Positions 33,431-45,503 are shown, counted from the stretch's first letter. The stretch is 64,000 nt of DNA from Diphasiastrum complanatum (GCA_029204225.1 CM055101.1:1475844-1539843); one strand, 5' to 3'. Translations and numbers: made by a program. Notes: generated by a model not told the origin, from the letters alone.

Positions 33431-34038
33431 ACATAAATGACATAGTGTAATTATGACAAGGATGTGTGTACATTGTAAACATTGAAACGTACTGTATTGA
33501 TAGATTTATGCCATTGTAGGACACTTAAGATTTCAATTCCAACAGTTTGTCCTTTCATGAATTGTATCCCAAGGAAGCAATCACAAATTTGAGTTTATTG
33601 AACTTCTGCCTTAAACACTTGCAATTGATGATCATATGCCTATAGCTCGTAGTGATGAATTTTTTTTTTTTTGTAATTAATAAATTGCATTGTTCATGCT
33701 CTTTTTGATTGAAAGACACTTAACGAATTAACTTATCTTTTTGGCTTGTAAAACTTTGTGCCCGTTCAGATATATTCTAAGCAAAATGCTGACGCAATGG
33801 TAATACTACAAAGAAGCCATAGTAAAGGCCACGAGCAATTGAGACAGAGCAATCACAATTACAATTTTCTCTACCAAGTAAATTGTAGACCTCAATTATC
33901 TTGCCTTTCAAGAACATAAACAACAATAAAAGATGTTCTATTTTTGTCAGTTAATTTGATGCCATGTTACTCCTCAACATCCAGCTAGTAAAGAATCTTG
34001 CAATAGTCATTCTAGATGTGCAATTAGGGAAGAATCAC
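33431..34038. other. 3' flank of BYPASS1-like copy 2
   Basis: AT-rich with a T-run near 33660. It carries any 3' UTR of the minus-strand gene. No other gene seen. The part after about 33750 recurs at 41740-42040 and 63605-63900. Confidence 0.6.
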
Positions 34039-34983
34039 TCAACAAACTTTCGGTACTGCAGAAATGAGTTTTGTCCTACCCGCTACTATGTCATCAAAAA
34101 GATCACCTACGGTGCACTCCAAACTTTCCAAACCACAGTTCAGACTGTTTAAGCTATGCCGGAGCTCCGTAACATCTGACATTCGCAATTCGAACGAGCG
34201 CAGAACCTGTTCTCCAAATGACGGAAATTCAATGAAAAAATTATCCACATGAGCTTGCATGTTTCCAAATTCTCTTAGAAGGATTTTCTCTTTCGTTTCC
34301 TCACTGAACCGCAAGCCAATTTGTTCGATAAGCCTTTGATGTGAATTAGACGTAGATTTAGCCCATTCGCCCGTCGAACAAATCGCAATCAGTTTAGCGG
34401 AGTAAGAACTATCCATGTGAAGGAGTCCAAACAAAAGAATCATTGAAACGAAAGAAATTATGCTCTTCATGGGGTAAATTACTGCGCAAGGATGAAATTG
34501 CTTTGCATATCTGCTACCAAAATTCCAAAGCTCCTCCTCTGCCTCAAGTTTCATATCAACAAGTTGCTTGTTTGCTTGATGTATTCTGGACATCTCTTGT
34601 CGGCAATGATTTAGAGCCTGAACTATGGTATCATAATCATGCCCACCTGCTTGAAGAGCTTCAACAGCTATATGGACTACCCGCCCATAAATTCGCAATC
34701 TGGAAATACCCGTCATCAAAGCTTTATAAACATTCATAAGTCGCACTGTCTCATCCATCAGAGTACTAAAGCATTTTAATGGAAAAACAACCTTCTCCGG
34801 TAGATCCAAAACAGCTGCAAGAGAAGATCTGAGAATATCCACAGCATACTGCATCCAGTCTATTGTGAAAAACTTATCTCCAATTGACTCTTCCAATTTT
34901 TGCAGACATGACGACAAATTGTCGTGAAATGACATATTGGCAGCACCATGACCGTGAGATCGCAGCGAATTTACAAAAACCAT
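34039..34983 (-). CDS. BYPASS1/ROH1-like protein, intact copy
   Basis: Intact 314-codon ORF, ATG in accgccATGG context. The layout fits the plant BYPASS1/ROH1 (DUF793-type) family. An N-terminal FHDNLSSCLQKLEES helix and a TIDWMQYAVDIL segment correspond to the family's W-M-A-V motif. LMDETVRLMNVYKALMTGI at about residues 75-93 matches its L-D-x-S-V-K-L-L-D-x-C-N-A block. A Lys/Glu-rich helical middle follows, then a hydrophobic stretch at about 168-188 that could be a membrane segment. The C-terminal helix LNSLNCGLESLECTVGDLFD (about 278-297) is the family's usual end. In Arabidopsis BYPASS1 limits a root-derived mobile signal and ROH1 binds an exocyst subunit; biochemical activity is unknown. 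The length is slightly short for the family. Neighbouring copies 1 and 3 are broken, so this is the only candidate for a functional product. Confidence 0.75.
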   Translation of the reverse strand: MVFVNSLRSHGHGAANMSFHDNLSSCLQKLEESIGDKFFTIDWMQYAVDILRSSLAAVLDLPEKVVFPLKCFSTLMDETVRLMNVYKALMTGISRLRIYGRVVHIAVEALQAGGHDYDTIVQALNHCRQEMSRIHQANKQLVDMKLEAEEELWNFGSRYAKQFHPCAVIYPMKSIISFVSMILLFGLLHMDSSYSAKLIAICSTGEWAKSTSNSHQRLIEQIGLRFSEETKEKILLREFGNMQAHVDNFFIEFPSFGEQVLRSFELRMSDVTELRHSLNSLNCGLESLECTVGDLFDDIVAGRTKLISAVPKVC

Positions 34984-35322
34984 GGCGGTGTTTCTTCAGG
35001 CAGAGTTAAGGATGCAACCTTTGCCGTCTGTGTATTTTGTAGAAATCAAGGTAAGGCTACCGGCCTACCGCTGTACCTTCTGAAATAGCTTGAGAACGTT
35101 GTCAAGAAAAAAAAATTATGAAGTAAAATTCGCCTTGAGATTGTCGACGAACCCAGCTACGGATTATCACTGACTCAGAGGTTCGAAGGAATTTATTGAG
35201 TTCCGCCCTCTGTCTCTTACATTCAACACGTCTGCATTCAAGTAAGTCTGTTCTTGGCAAATCGTTCGCGCTCTCACTCTCGCTCACTCGATCTCTCTCT
35301 CTCTCTCTCTCTCTCAATCAAA
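34984..35322 (-). promoter_or_regulatory. 5' region of intact BYPASS1-like gene
   Basis: Gene-strand GA tract at 35291-35315 about 310 bp upstream of the ATG, a candidate 5'-UTR intron, and a pyrimidine/purine leader. The arginine-rich ORF 35102-35317 is a product of the GA tract, and its alternation marks UTR rather than protein. A TATA box was not assigned with confidence. Confidence 0.55.
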
Positions 35323-36250
35323 TGTGTGGTGTTCTCTCTATCGATCTCTATTTATATGCTATTTGGACACCTTCAAAACCCTAGTCTTTACGTAATATGT
35401 AGTACCCTAGAACGTGACTAAATGCATATTGGACCCCTAAGAGGGCTAAAACTTGGGACCAAAAAACACTTTGGATACCAAGCCAACAAAGTGATCCAAG
35501 GGAGTTGCCTAGAATATGACTAGGTAATAGAATGCCATGGTTAACCTTGGTACTCGTTATTTATTTAGCTAGGTCGGACTATGCATCGCATTTTCAAGTT
35601 GCACCGCATGCCAAAGTGCTATTTGTCTTTCAAAGAAAAGCAAATATGTCAACAAGGCGGGGATGAGAGTCTTGAGCTAGAGCCTACACTACATCATGGG
35701 TGACTAGGAGGAGGCTATGCTAGACATCACTAGTTGGCCTTTAGGTATCATGATTCAGCCCTATCTCCTCAGGCTTTACTATGAAGAATTTCAGATTTAC
35801 TTTTAGGTTGTTTACATGTTGCAGACTGATAGATATTATAACAATTTGTGATTTGCTTTTATGAAATTTGGATAATTCAATTATAGAAGTTGGAACTACA
35901 TGCCATTCATCGTTTATGTATGTACTACGATTTCAGACTTGTCACTTGTATTTGAATTATGGTAACAAGCATTACTTCCCCTCTCATCAGACAAGCATTC
36001 ATTGCATGGATTAACAATGATCACTTAAATAAGAATAAAGAGATTCTACTATATGAGCAAATCTTCATAAGTATAATCTTGAAAATAGCATAGACAGAGT
36101 AAATCATTCACATCAATAAAATGAGAATAGACTAACTCACTAACTTCACTTCATTCCATTTCATAGAAATATGCGAGAACAAATGCTCTTTATATAGCCT
36201 CGTAGATGTTCTAAATATGAAATAACCGTCTTAAGTTCCATAACCACTTC
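35323..36250. other. upstream flank with LTR-like end, copy A
   Basis: Non-coding. It may contain the promoter of the intact gene in its first few hundred bases. From about 36110 it resembles Copia LTR sequence, as in the other copies. Confidence 0.5.
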
Positions 36251-36509
36251 TTGGCATTGGCCCTTCAATAATCGCAAGCCTGAATTCTTTGGTGAGTGAG
36301 CTAGTTTACAATTGATCAGATTGTATCTGATAAGGGTATTGTGAAGATACCGTTGCTGAGTGATAAAGATCAGCCTTCTCGCTCTGTCTCAGTGGATTTG
36401 AATGCCCAAACAGAAGTAAGCTTCGCCCAGATCGGTCATGTCAAGTTCGACGACATCTGTTTAGCAAGCATCTTATTCACTTGGTCTCCCTCTGTACTAA
36501 GCTTTACAA
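36251..36509 (-). pseudogene. Copia reverse transcriptase fragment, copy A
   Basis: Same RT remnant as the other copies. It has a small deletion at about 36450 (ttcgacgacatctg versus ttcggaagacaacatctg), which changes the frame. Confidence 0.68.
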
Positions 36510-36860
36510 CACCCAATTTGGTGTCCTATAGCCAAAGTTATGATCATCTGAAGTTTTGCAATTTTGTGAGTAAAATTGGCAAAATTTGAAATTGTTCTGA
36601 TTGCATGCCAGTCATTTCCCTAATTTGTAGTATTGTGCTTGCATGGATTAGTTGCATGTTGATTCTCAGAATGATTCTGACATGCATGAGAGATTTACAA
36701 TGGATTTGAGTGGTCATATGCATGTGCTCTTATAGTTGGGTTACAAATCAGTGTTAATGGATGACAAATTCCGTAAAACTGAAGTTTACATAGGATAATT
36801 TTGTAATGAAATTTTTAACTGATGTAGTGTGCTTTGCATGCCAGTTTGACATTGGGGTAG
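36510..36860 (+). repeat. dispersed repeat R, forward copy A
   Basis: R in forward orientation, paired with the inverted copy at 40413-40775 about 3.6 kb away. Confidence 0.85.
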
Positions 36861-37314
36861 TCCATTGACTATAGGCACGCTCAAGTGCGAGGCTCGAATT
36901 GTCATATCGGCGGCAGAGGCATCGAAGGTTTGCATGGAACTTTGCATTTGCCTTTGCCTTTGAAATCGTCAAACCATTAGAGGAGTTCTAAATCCAAGAA
37001 AGACCCTTTGTACAGATTCTTTTTATATTTTTTCTCAATTTTTTCTTACACATGGACCAATCAAAACACTCAAATTTGAAATCTACGTAACGTAACGTTT
37101 TGAGTCCACATTTTGATCCCGCACTAAAAATGGCATTACTTTTTCGTGGTAAGTTCAAATTTAGCGGAGTTTAGTGCATTGAAAAGCGCTTGACACGGGC
37201 TTTCCAATGATATGTTGGATGCATACTTTTGATCTACAATTAAGAAGTTATGGCAAGTCAAAAGTATTAGTGTTATAATATTTTAATAATATAAACTAAA
37301 TCTTGCAAGAATTC
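36861..37314. other. non-coding segment, copy A
   Basis: Matches 27831-28288 and 56331-56790. No gene. It joins the Copia integrase relic at about 37315. Confidence 0.55.
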
Positions 37315-38490
37315 TTAAAGGGTCATTTTGGAACTCAAAACTCCTCTAATGTGATCCTCAATAAAGACTGTATCCCTACTGAGTAAAATCTGCTAGGTAT
37401 CAAAGTCGTATAGCTTGGTCAGATGAAGTGTATCCAATAAGGATGGTCTTGAGACCTCAGAAGTTGAATTTCTTCCTCATCTCCTTCGGGATCTGCGCAT
37501 AGGTGATGCATCCGGACACTCGAAGGTTCTTCATTGAAGCTCCAAACCTCATGTGGTGTTTTGCCTACGAGGGCCTTAGGTTAACATTTTTTTTGGACGT
37601 AGGCTGCAATGGAGACAGCTTCAACCCAGAAGCTATTCGACAAAGATTCATGTGCCAGCATACATTTGGCTGACTCGATCAGGGTACGATTCTTCCTCTC
37701 GGCTTTGATTTGTCTGCCAATTTCTTTCTCTACATGCTCCTTGAAGATTTTGAAACAATTGAAAGCTTTTGACTTCTTCTTGATAAAGTATACCAAGCAA
37801 TCCGCTAGAAACATGCTGATGGCTTGATCTAAATGGTTTCATGGCCAGTTTACAGACTAGACAGTCTTGACAAGTAGATAGATAATTTGACTTTCCTATC
37901 TGGATAGTCGAGATCAACAACAATAGATTGTTTAGACATTTGTTGTACAAAATGAATAGAAGTACTGTTATTTCTTTGAATAGAAGTACTAAGAGCCTGA
38001 CTAGAGGTAGAACAACAATGACTTAATCTATACAATTATCCATGTCTCTTTCCGAGTGCTAGGATCCTGTCTTTCCTATCAACTACTTTACACTCATCAG
38101 ATTCAAATTCTACTCTATGTCCTAGATCTGTAATTCTGCTAACGAAGAGCGAATTTGTAGATAGATTCGGTACATGCAGTACATTTTAAAGTATCTTAGA
38201 TTGATTGTTTGCAAAGCTCAATCTTACCGTACCTTCACCTTTGATTGCATGTGTGCTATTGTTTCCCATGTGAATATATTGTTTGGTATTGGAAGGCGTA
38301 TAGGACTCGAAATAGCCAATATGGCTAGTCATGTGTTGTGTGGCTCGGGAGTTCAGAAACTAGGAGCTGTCGTTGGATGTTTTTTGATGGCTAGTCATTA
38401 AGGCATCATTATCCGATTCTTGAATCGACTGTGGTGCTTCTATACCTGCATTTGCCACTTGTTTCGAGTGCCCCTTGCTGTTGTTCTTTT
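37315..38490 (-). pseudogene. Copia integrase-protease relic, copy A
   Basis: Minus strand. 37581-37814 reads FKEHVEKEIGRQIKAERKNRTLIESAKCML, the region around the catalytic glutamate of Copia integrase but with much of the preceding TPQQNG motif lost. Towards 37330 there are CITYAQIPKEM-like and IGYTSSDQA-like pieces of the integrase C-terminal half. Towards 38380 a degenerate protease motif (LNSRATQHMTSH) is visible. The relic stops abruptly at 38490, whereas copy B continues into the zinc knuckle and gag. Confidence 0.8.
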
Positions 38491-38496
38491 CCTACA

Positions 38497-40412
38497 AAGA
38501 TATTCTAGGTTTAAGAAATTGAAACATTTTAATCTTAGAATTTATCTGAGTTCCAAGGCTATTCACACAAGTAGTAATATGAAATAACAAACTCTTAGAA
38601 GAATAACTTCATGTTGGAAAGAATCATATAAATCAGTCTGATATCTTATATTTGAGAAATTACTAAGAAGTAAAGGATTAATTAATAAAGCGAGAAATAG
38701 ATTTGAGGGCCTCTAATTTTGTAAATAATGAGATACCACATTGGGATCTAGATTAAACCTCAAAATTTTCCAAAATATCCCACATTTGATCAAATGGTTT
38801 TCTTCTATCACATATCGTGACTAGGTACTATAACACACCATTGATCATCAGATCTTTACAGTCCTAGAATTCTCTTTCCAAAATTATTGATGTCCCATAC
38901 CATCAGCTTTTCCTTCCAGAAAATACTTAACCGCCTAATCTGATATTCTAGAGATCCACTGATCATCTAGCTATCCTATAATCACTATAGGTTATTATCA
39001 CTTATTTCCAAAACACTGGAGAATCCATTTATTCAGATGACTAGCATGCCTATGAGATGGATACTACGAATCCACATCTGATCCTGTGATATAAACAGAA
39101 GAATTACCATGGTTAAATATTACATCCTGATCCTTTCTGGTTAATGAATAAGCTTCAAATCCCCTACTGATGCATCAAATCTAGGGACAAGCTTTTGTCA
39201 ACTAACAGATCCAATGTAATCCATGCATGAGATTCCACCTTTAACCTCACAATTGACATCCAAAACTGTGGATAACTCAATGGTTACAAAGATATCAGTT
39301 ACGAGGTCAACTGAATGAATTCAAACCAGGAAATCAATAACCAGAATTAAGCAACTATTTACAAGGATTACCAAGATCCTAACTGCGAAATACATTTCCT
39401 TATACTACTTACTACCATCTGATGTCCACTCTTCTTCCTTCCTTAGAATTTTCAGTTCTCTGGAAATCTATTTCAACTAAGGTACCAAAAAGACGTACTG
39501 ACAGTAGTAAATGTTTAAAAATCAATCACTATAGGAAAAAGTCCAAAACAATTTTACTTCTGTCCTTCACCTGGGTTGAATATCTGTTATATCAAAAATC
39601 ATTTACTAGTATGTGAAACCGTACTAGTCTAATCTTTTGAATATAATTCACCATAGGATTTTACTGGAAATGAAATCAGTTATGTAATTTATTTTATTAC
39701 AAATTTTCCAATAAAATTGGACTATTTTTTCTTTTTATTGACTGGTTTGGCATGACTCCGTTAATATTGATAAATCCTATCCAAACACATAATATAAAAT
39801 TACATGAATGGAAATCCCACCAATAGGATTTCAGTAATTCTTGAACCATATCCTATCAGATTTACTGTCTAGATAAAGAATACTATTCCCACTCATTCAA
39901 TCTGGTCATTTCATATTGTTTGACGATTTTGATCAAATTTAACGAGTATCTTGCACAAACATTCATTTGACTGATTTCTAGCGATCAACATCGATTAGAA
40001 AACTATCAGACAAGTAACTGATTTCAAATTTTTACCAAATTTAAATTCAACAAAAAAGAAAAAAATTCAAATTTCAACTTTCAATCTGGGAGTTCCCAAC
40101 TCCAAAAGTAAAAAGAATGACAATACAGTAAAACTTGTCGGCAATTTCATTGCAGTTTCTCCTGTCAATCTTAACTTATCTATCACCACAAAATAATTTA
40201 GACTTAGTGAAAACACTGTGACCAATTATGAGTGATAAACTCAGTTTAATCAATTCACTAATCGAAACTGATTTTATAGATGACAAAAAAATGAACGAAA
40301 TTTTTATTTTTTCGGAAAACTCAAATTTTGTTTTTATTTTACGTGATTCGGAAATACTGTTAGTACAAAAGGCAATCGAAATCGAAAAAATTGAAACACT
40401 ATCTGATTTCTA
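38497..40412. repeat. AT-rich dispersed block W, copy A
   Basis: Matches 60351-62267 throughout and 21967-23485 from 38918. No convincing coding capacity; the short ORFs (39422-39616, 40228-40413) are conserved only at DNA level with their copies. It is directly followed by inverted repeat R, and W plus R appear to be one element. Confidence 0.85.
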
Positions 40413-40775
40413 ATGTTACTAACCCAATGTCAAACTGGCATGAAAGCACACTACATCAGTTACAAACGTCATTACGGCATGTTTTTACGTAAACTTCAGT
40501 TTTACGGAATTTGTCGTCCATTAATACTGATTTGTGATCCAACTGTCAAAGCACATGCATATGACCACTCAAATCAATTGTAAATCTCTCATGCATGTCA
40601 GAATCACTCTAAGAATAAACTTGCAACTAATCCATGCAAGCACAATACTACAAATTAGGGAAATGACTGGCATGCAGTCAGAACAATTTCAAATTTTGCC
40701 AATTTTACTCACAGAACTGCAAAACGTCAAATGATCATCACTTTGGCTATAGGACACCAAATTGGGTGCTGTAAA
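40413..40775 (-). repeat. dispersed repeat R, reverse copy A
   Basis: Reverse complement of 36510-36860. It is immediately followed at about 40777-40822 by a tandem pair of a 23-bp unit (aagcgtattacagagcaaga plus cca). The same pair follows the copy at 62268-62630. Confidence 0.85.
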
Positions 40776-40839
40776 GCGTATTACAGAGCAAGACCAAAGC
40801 GTATTACAGAGCAAGACCAATTGCTGGAATTCTTCGTCC

Positions 40840-41760
40840 TAACCTCAAAGAAAGCTTCAAACGACTTTGGTATACCTATTTACAAGCTCTACATGGTGTT
40901 TTATAGCCACCTCTATCCAACTTTATGAAAAACAAGCAAAAATGATGATTTTTGGCTATTTTCCAGTTTTTTCATCACAATAAAGTGGAAATTCATGACA
41001 TACAACTCTTTCTCTAACACATGCAAACAATTTATAGAATTACAACCATCTAATTGGTCTGATCTTGCTGGATTATGGTTCTTCCTATCTATTTTGTGCC
41101 AAAAAACATGAAAAACCAAACAATTCTTACCAAAACATAGCCTACAATCCTAAATCATTGGAAAGAACCAGCATGCATCATTGGAAATAGCCGGATTGGA
41201 GAAGTTAATCAGTTATGCTTTGCTGAGTTCCAATCCGAGTTGTATCTTTCTCTGCGAGATCTTTGTCGAACCGATGAGTTTTTTGGTCGTATATGGCAAG
41301 ATGTCCTGGCAGGAAGCTCTATTTTGAGAGAAAATCTAGGAAAGCAAGATTCCAAGAAATCTCATGAAGAGAAGATACTTGATAATTATTTCATTAGAAA
41401 TGGTTTGCTTTTCCATAGAGGAAAAGTTTGTGCACCAGATATCGTGGACATTAGGGCCCAAATCCTGCACGAGTGCCACAATAGCCCCAGTGCGGGACAC
41501 CCTGGTATACAGAGGACACTTGACCTTGTTAAGTGAAAATATTATTGGCCAAAAATGAAAGGTCATGTTGAGGCATATGTTCAAAAATGTGAACAATGCC
41601 AAGTAAATAAAGCAGAAACCATAGAGAAATGGGAAAGTACTTCCATGGATTTTTTGGTCGGACTTCCCAAGTTAGGGAAGGGTCACGAAGCTATTTGGGT
41701 AGTAGTTGACAAGCTAACAAAAATGGTGCAGTTGATTTCAACAAAAACTTTGTGCCTATT
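40840..41760 (+). pseudogene. Gypsy integrase relic, shorter copy in A
   Basis: Non-coding lead to about 41200, then SLRDLCRTDEFFG, a full HHCC-type zinc-binding region (HECHNSPSAGHPG, then WPKMKGHVEAYVQKCEQCQ) and the start of the core (STSMDFLVGLPKLGKGHEAI, VVVDKLTKMVQ). There is a stop at the end of LDLVK. It ends at aaaactttgtgcc, where the BYPASS1-like 3' flank is joined. The equivalent junction at 63602 has 12-13 nt more, so a deletion between short direct repeats occurred here. Confidence 0.85.
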
Positions 41761-42128
41761 CAGATATATTCTATGCAAAATGCGGACGCCATGGTAATAC
41801 CACAAAGGAGCCATAGTAAAGGCCACGAGCAATTGAGAAAAAGTAATCACAATTACTATTTTCTCTACCAAGTAAATTGTAGACCTCAATTATCTTGCCT
41901 TTCAAGAATATAAACAACGATAAAAGATGTTCTATTTTTGTCAGTTAATTTGATACCATGTTACTCCTCAATATCCAGCTAGTAAATAATCTTGCGATAG
42001 TCATTCTAGAGGTGCAACTAGCGAAGAATCACTTAACAAAATTTCCTTACTGAAGAAATGAGTTTTGTCCTACCCGCGACTATGTCATCAACAAAATCAC
42101 GTACGGTGCACACTAAACTTTCCAAACC
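41761..42128 (-). pseudogene. 3' fragment of BYPASS1-like gene, copy A
   Basis: Matches 33770-34127, the 3' flank plus about the last 30 codons of the minus-strand BYPASS1-like gene (complement of tttgtcctacccgc, gtgcactc). Homology ends at ccaaacc, after which unrelated sequence (ttcaaagtattc) begins. The original stop codon region is altered. The same fragment lies at 63640-64000. Confidence 0.75.
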
Positions 42129-42899
42129 TTCAAAGTATTCACTATATTTATCTTCCTGTTTTGTGTATATCATCCGTAGTAATGGATAATAGAAATCCAC
42201 TAGTAGTTCTATTCAACTTTTCTATGAGTATTTTTGGACATTCAACATCTTATCATTGGATGTTACAAGAAACCTTAAGTAATGATCTGTTTTGAAGGTT
42301 TGGCTGCAATTATTTTCAAAGGCCGGATCCTTTTGTCTCAAATATTCTAAAGTGATATCATGTGAAGTCTTCCATTTATTACCTTATTGGAGATGTCTCC
42401 TTTTAATTCCTGAATTCGATATATGGGGCACATCAACTTGAATAGGCAGTATGAGATACATCCCATATACTAAAGATAAGGGTGTTTTTTTTGTTGTTAT
42501 CTTTTTGTTTTTGATATACCAAAAGAACCGCTAGTATTTTTGTGTCCCATGTGGATTTAGAACAGCTTAATGAATAGGGATGGAGAGGAAAGAAATCCAA
42601 CAGTTCTTGTCCGCTTAACACTAGGTTGTCGCGTTATGGGAACCCAAGTTTGATCTCCTTTTAAAAATCACCCAGTTTGCTATTCGGGTTGGCATAGTCC
42701 CCCCGATGGTGGTGTGTTCCTTCCTTCGAGCAGCTCACAACTAGCATTTCGGCTTCCTCCTAAAGTTTGTTACATTTATCGTCTCTATCATGGAGCCGAA
42801 CCTCCATATCAGATAACTGCTACTACTGTCGTTTCAAATCTACCATGGAGTGCCGCAGTCTCTTCCTGCAACAACATTGTCATGACTCTTGAAAGAGTC
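42129..42899. other. unassigned sequence
   Basis: No gene recognised. The last part, from about 42655, matches 58795-59035 and probably belongs to the 3' side of the adjoining minus-strand Copia gag relic. The rest has no partner in the window except possibly beyond its right edge. Confidence 0.4.
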
Positions 42900-43430
42900 A
42901 GTTTAGGGTGAGTCGTGATGATCATCACCCAACTGTCGCATCAGCTTGGCAAGCTTGAAAGTAGTGTCATTACTGCATTTTGATCATCTATGACATATCC
43001 GACAGTGGCCATTTGCTTCAGCAGGTTCTTTGACTAGCTGATGTGCCTCTGTAGGGAATCTTCGTTGGTCATCTTGAGCGAGAAAATCTTCTTCTTGAGA
43101 TGTAGCTTGGAAGCTATGTCGCACACATAGTACAGAGTGCTCAAGGTGTCCCAGACTTCCTTGGAGGTCTGAGCTTTAGACATATGGCCGATTTGAGTGT
43201 CTGATATATTGAGGATTATCAGCGCAAAGGCTTTGCCATCCTTCAGCTTCCATCAAGAAAATTGCAGCATCGTCATCTTCGGGTCTTACCTCTGCACCTA
43301 TAACAACGTCATACAATTTGTTAGCCATTAGCATAGTTCTCATCTTAAATCTATATAGATGGTAATTGGCTTCATCATGCTTGTCCATTATAGGACTGGC
43401 TTTCCCTTGGAAATCCATGTTCATATTAGT
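42900..43430 (-). pseudogene. Copia gag N-terminal relic, copy A
   Basis: Minus strand. 43176-43424 begins MNMDFQGKASPIMDKHDEAN and continues KFKMRTMLMANKLYDVVIGAE, the usual opening of plant Copia gag (UBN2-type). Further gag pieces follow with frame breaks (VIDDQNAVMTLLSSLP as seen in the better copy at 58936-59545). Distinct from the gag of the intact element. Confidence 0.75.
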
Positions 43431-43973
43431 CTAAGTGATAGTAGTAACTATCAGTGACTTGAGAATGAAAATAGACTAACTCACTAACTTCACTTCATTT
43501 CATTTCAATGAAATATGCGAGAACAAATGCACTTTATATAGCCTCGTGTTCTAAATATAAAATAACCCTCTTAAGTTCCATAACCGCTTTTGACAAGGAT
43601 CGGAATAACATATGGACTCTGGGTCAAAATAAAGTTTGACCAAAGATTGATTTGATCTTCGACCTGGTATCAGAATACACTTATTCAATTCTAAGCTCAA
43701 TCTTTTTCAAACAACAAATAAACTATCACAAGAAATAACTATTTTGCATTATGTAGATCGAAATAAGAGACAACTAGATCATGCCATGTTATCACATGTC
43801 TTCATCCTCAGATTGAGCAGGTCCTCCAAATGTACATGAATTGTTGTAATGTGCTCCTTCCAAAAATCTATTAAAGTTTTCATATGAAAATTTGGGGCCT
43901 ACACAAATGCATACAACATCATTGTTGTAATCTATACAAAAATTCGCACTCGATGTTGATAAAAAAATTCGCA
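43431..43973. other. Copia LTR/leader-like sequence, copy A
   Basis: Non-coding, shared with 59546-60090 and partly (actaactcactaacttcac to ccataacc) with the LTR-like ends of the BYPASS1-like upstream flanks. Probably LTR and leader of the neighbouring gag relic. Boundaries are not clear. Confidence 0.45.
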
Positions 43974-44099
43974 CTGATCTTGCTAGACTATGGTTCTTAC
44001 TATCTAGTTTGTGCCAAAAAACATGAAAAACCAAACAATTTTGACCAAAACATAGCCTAGAATCCTAAATCATTGGGAAGAACCAGCATGCATCATTGG

Positions 44100-45503
44100 A
44101 AAGAGCCGGATTGGAGAAGCTAATCAGTTATGCCTTGTTGAGTTCCAATCCGAGTTGTATCTTTCTCTACGAGATCTTTGTCAGACCGATGATTGTTTTG
44201 GTCGTATTTGGCAACATGTCCTGGCAAGAAGCTCTATTTTGAGAGAAAATCTAGGAAAGCTGGATTCCAAGAAATCTCGCAAAGAGAAGATACTTGATAA
44301 TTATTTCATTAGAAATGGTTTGCTTTTCCGTAGAGAAAAATTTTGTGCGCTAGATATCGTGGATATTAGGGCCCAAATCCTGCACAAGTGCACGATAGCC
44401 CCAGTGTGGGACACCCTGCTTGGTATACAGAGGACACTTGACCTTGTTAAGAGAAAATTTCCAATTCAGAGAAGGGTCACGATGCTATTTGGGTAGTAGT
44501 TCACGGGCTAACCAAAATGGCGCAGTTGATTCCAACAAAACTACTATCAAAGCTTCTAAACTTGCTCAACTCTTCATTGAAAAGGTGTTCAGTTTGTATG
44601 GTTTGCTGAACGATATCGTTAATGAACAGGATTCCAAGTTCACTGTCAACTTTTGGCAGGCGGTCCTTGAAAGACTAGAAACTGCTTTACGTCTATCATT
44701 TATGGATCACCTAGAAACCGATGGTCAGACCGAACGTGTCAACCAGTGGATGGAAGATATGCTCTGCTCATATGTATCTAGGCAACAAATAGATTGGGAA
44801 AAGTATCTTCCAATGGTTGAGTTCGCATACAATAGTATGAAGCATTCTGCCACTGGTTTTAGTTCTTTTATGCTCTTGTACGGCTTTTAGCATCGTTCCC
44901 CTATCTCCGTTGGACTCGAAGGTCTCAAGGTTCAAGCTGCAGCAGATTTCGTGCATGATATGTAGGAAATGTTGCAGGTGGCTAGGGAAAGCATTAGATC
45001 GGCTCAAGATAGAACTAGTTCTATGCCAACCGAAGTCGCGTTCTGCGAGAGTTTGAGATCGGTGATTGGGTGTATCTTAGAATCCCCAAGGACTTTAAGA
45101 CACTTCGAACGGGGAAATGTCCGAAGTTATCTCCACGTTTCAGCGGTCTTTTCAAAGTTCTTAACAAGATTGGTAGGGCTGCTTATAGACTAGAACTCCG
45201 TATTGGAAATAAAGTTCATCCTGTATTCCATGTTAGTCATTTAAAGGAACTTGGTGGGAAAGATGACCTAATACCACAGATGATCTAATTCTATTGGAGG
45301 ATTGGATTGCTTTTGTACCCCATGAACCGGAAAGGATTGTGGATACTTGACGACATCGACTGAGAAATCGTTTGATTTCTGAACATCTGATTCCATGGAA
45401 AGGTAAGTTAGATGATGAGGACACCTGGGAGAAAGAGGATGATTTAAGACTTAGATTCCCTGGTTCTTTCCCAAAGAAGGAAGTTTTTATGGGTGGGGGG
45501 GAG
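44100..45503 (+). pseudogene. Ty3/Gypsy chromovirus integrase-chromodomain relic, copy B
   Basis: Near-identical to 30541-31903, with the same deletion of about 150 bp in the zinc-binding region and the same stop after LLYGF. Here the frame KTLRTGKCPKLSPRFSGLF to VFHVSHLKEL (45070-45288) is intact, whereas copy A has a frameshift in the same place (ttagtcattaaagg versus ttagtcatttaaagg). The shared lesions predate the duplication. Confidence 0.88.

Larger units (their letters stand above)
30377..43973. repeat. tandem duplication unit A (13.6 kb)
   Basis: Colinear with unit B from about 43974. The offset is about 13,601 from 30377 to 34983, 19,469 for 34984-38490, and 21,855 for 38497-42128. 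The steps equal the Copia insertion in B and a 2.39-kb segment absent from A. Similarity is very high by eye, with short indels and scattered substitutions. Confidence 0.88.

Noticed and set aside
35102-35317. Arg/Glu-rich minus ORFs upstream of each BYPASS1-like copy (also 26065, 28394, 54569)
   Set aside because: They arise from the GA tract in the presumed 5' UTR, and the frame is not maintained by anything but DNA identity.
43665-43674. Primer-binding-site-like TGGTATCAGA on the plus strand (also about 59792-59801)
   Set aside because: The adjoining gag relic is on the minus strand and no LTR end in CA precedes the site, so it cannot define an element with confidence.
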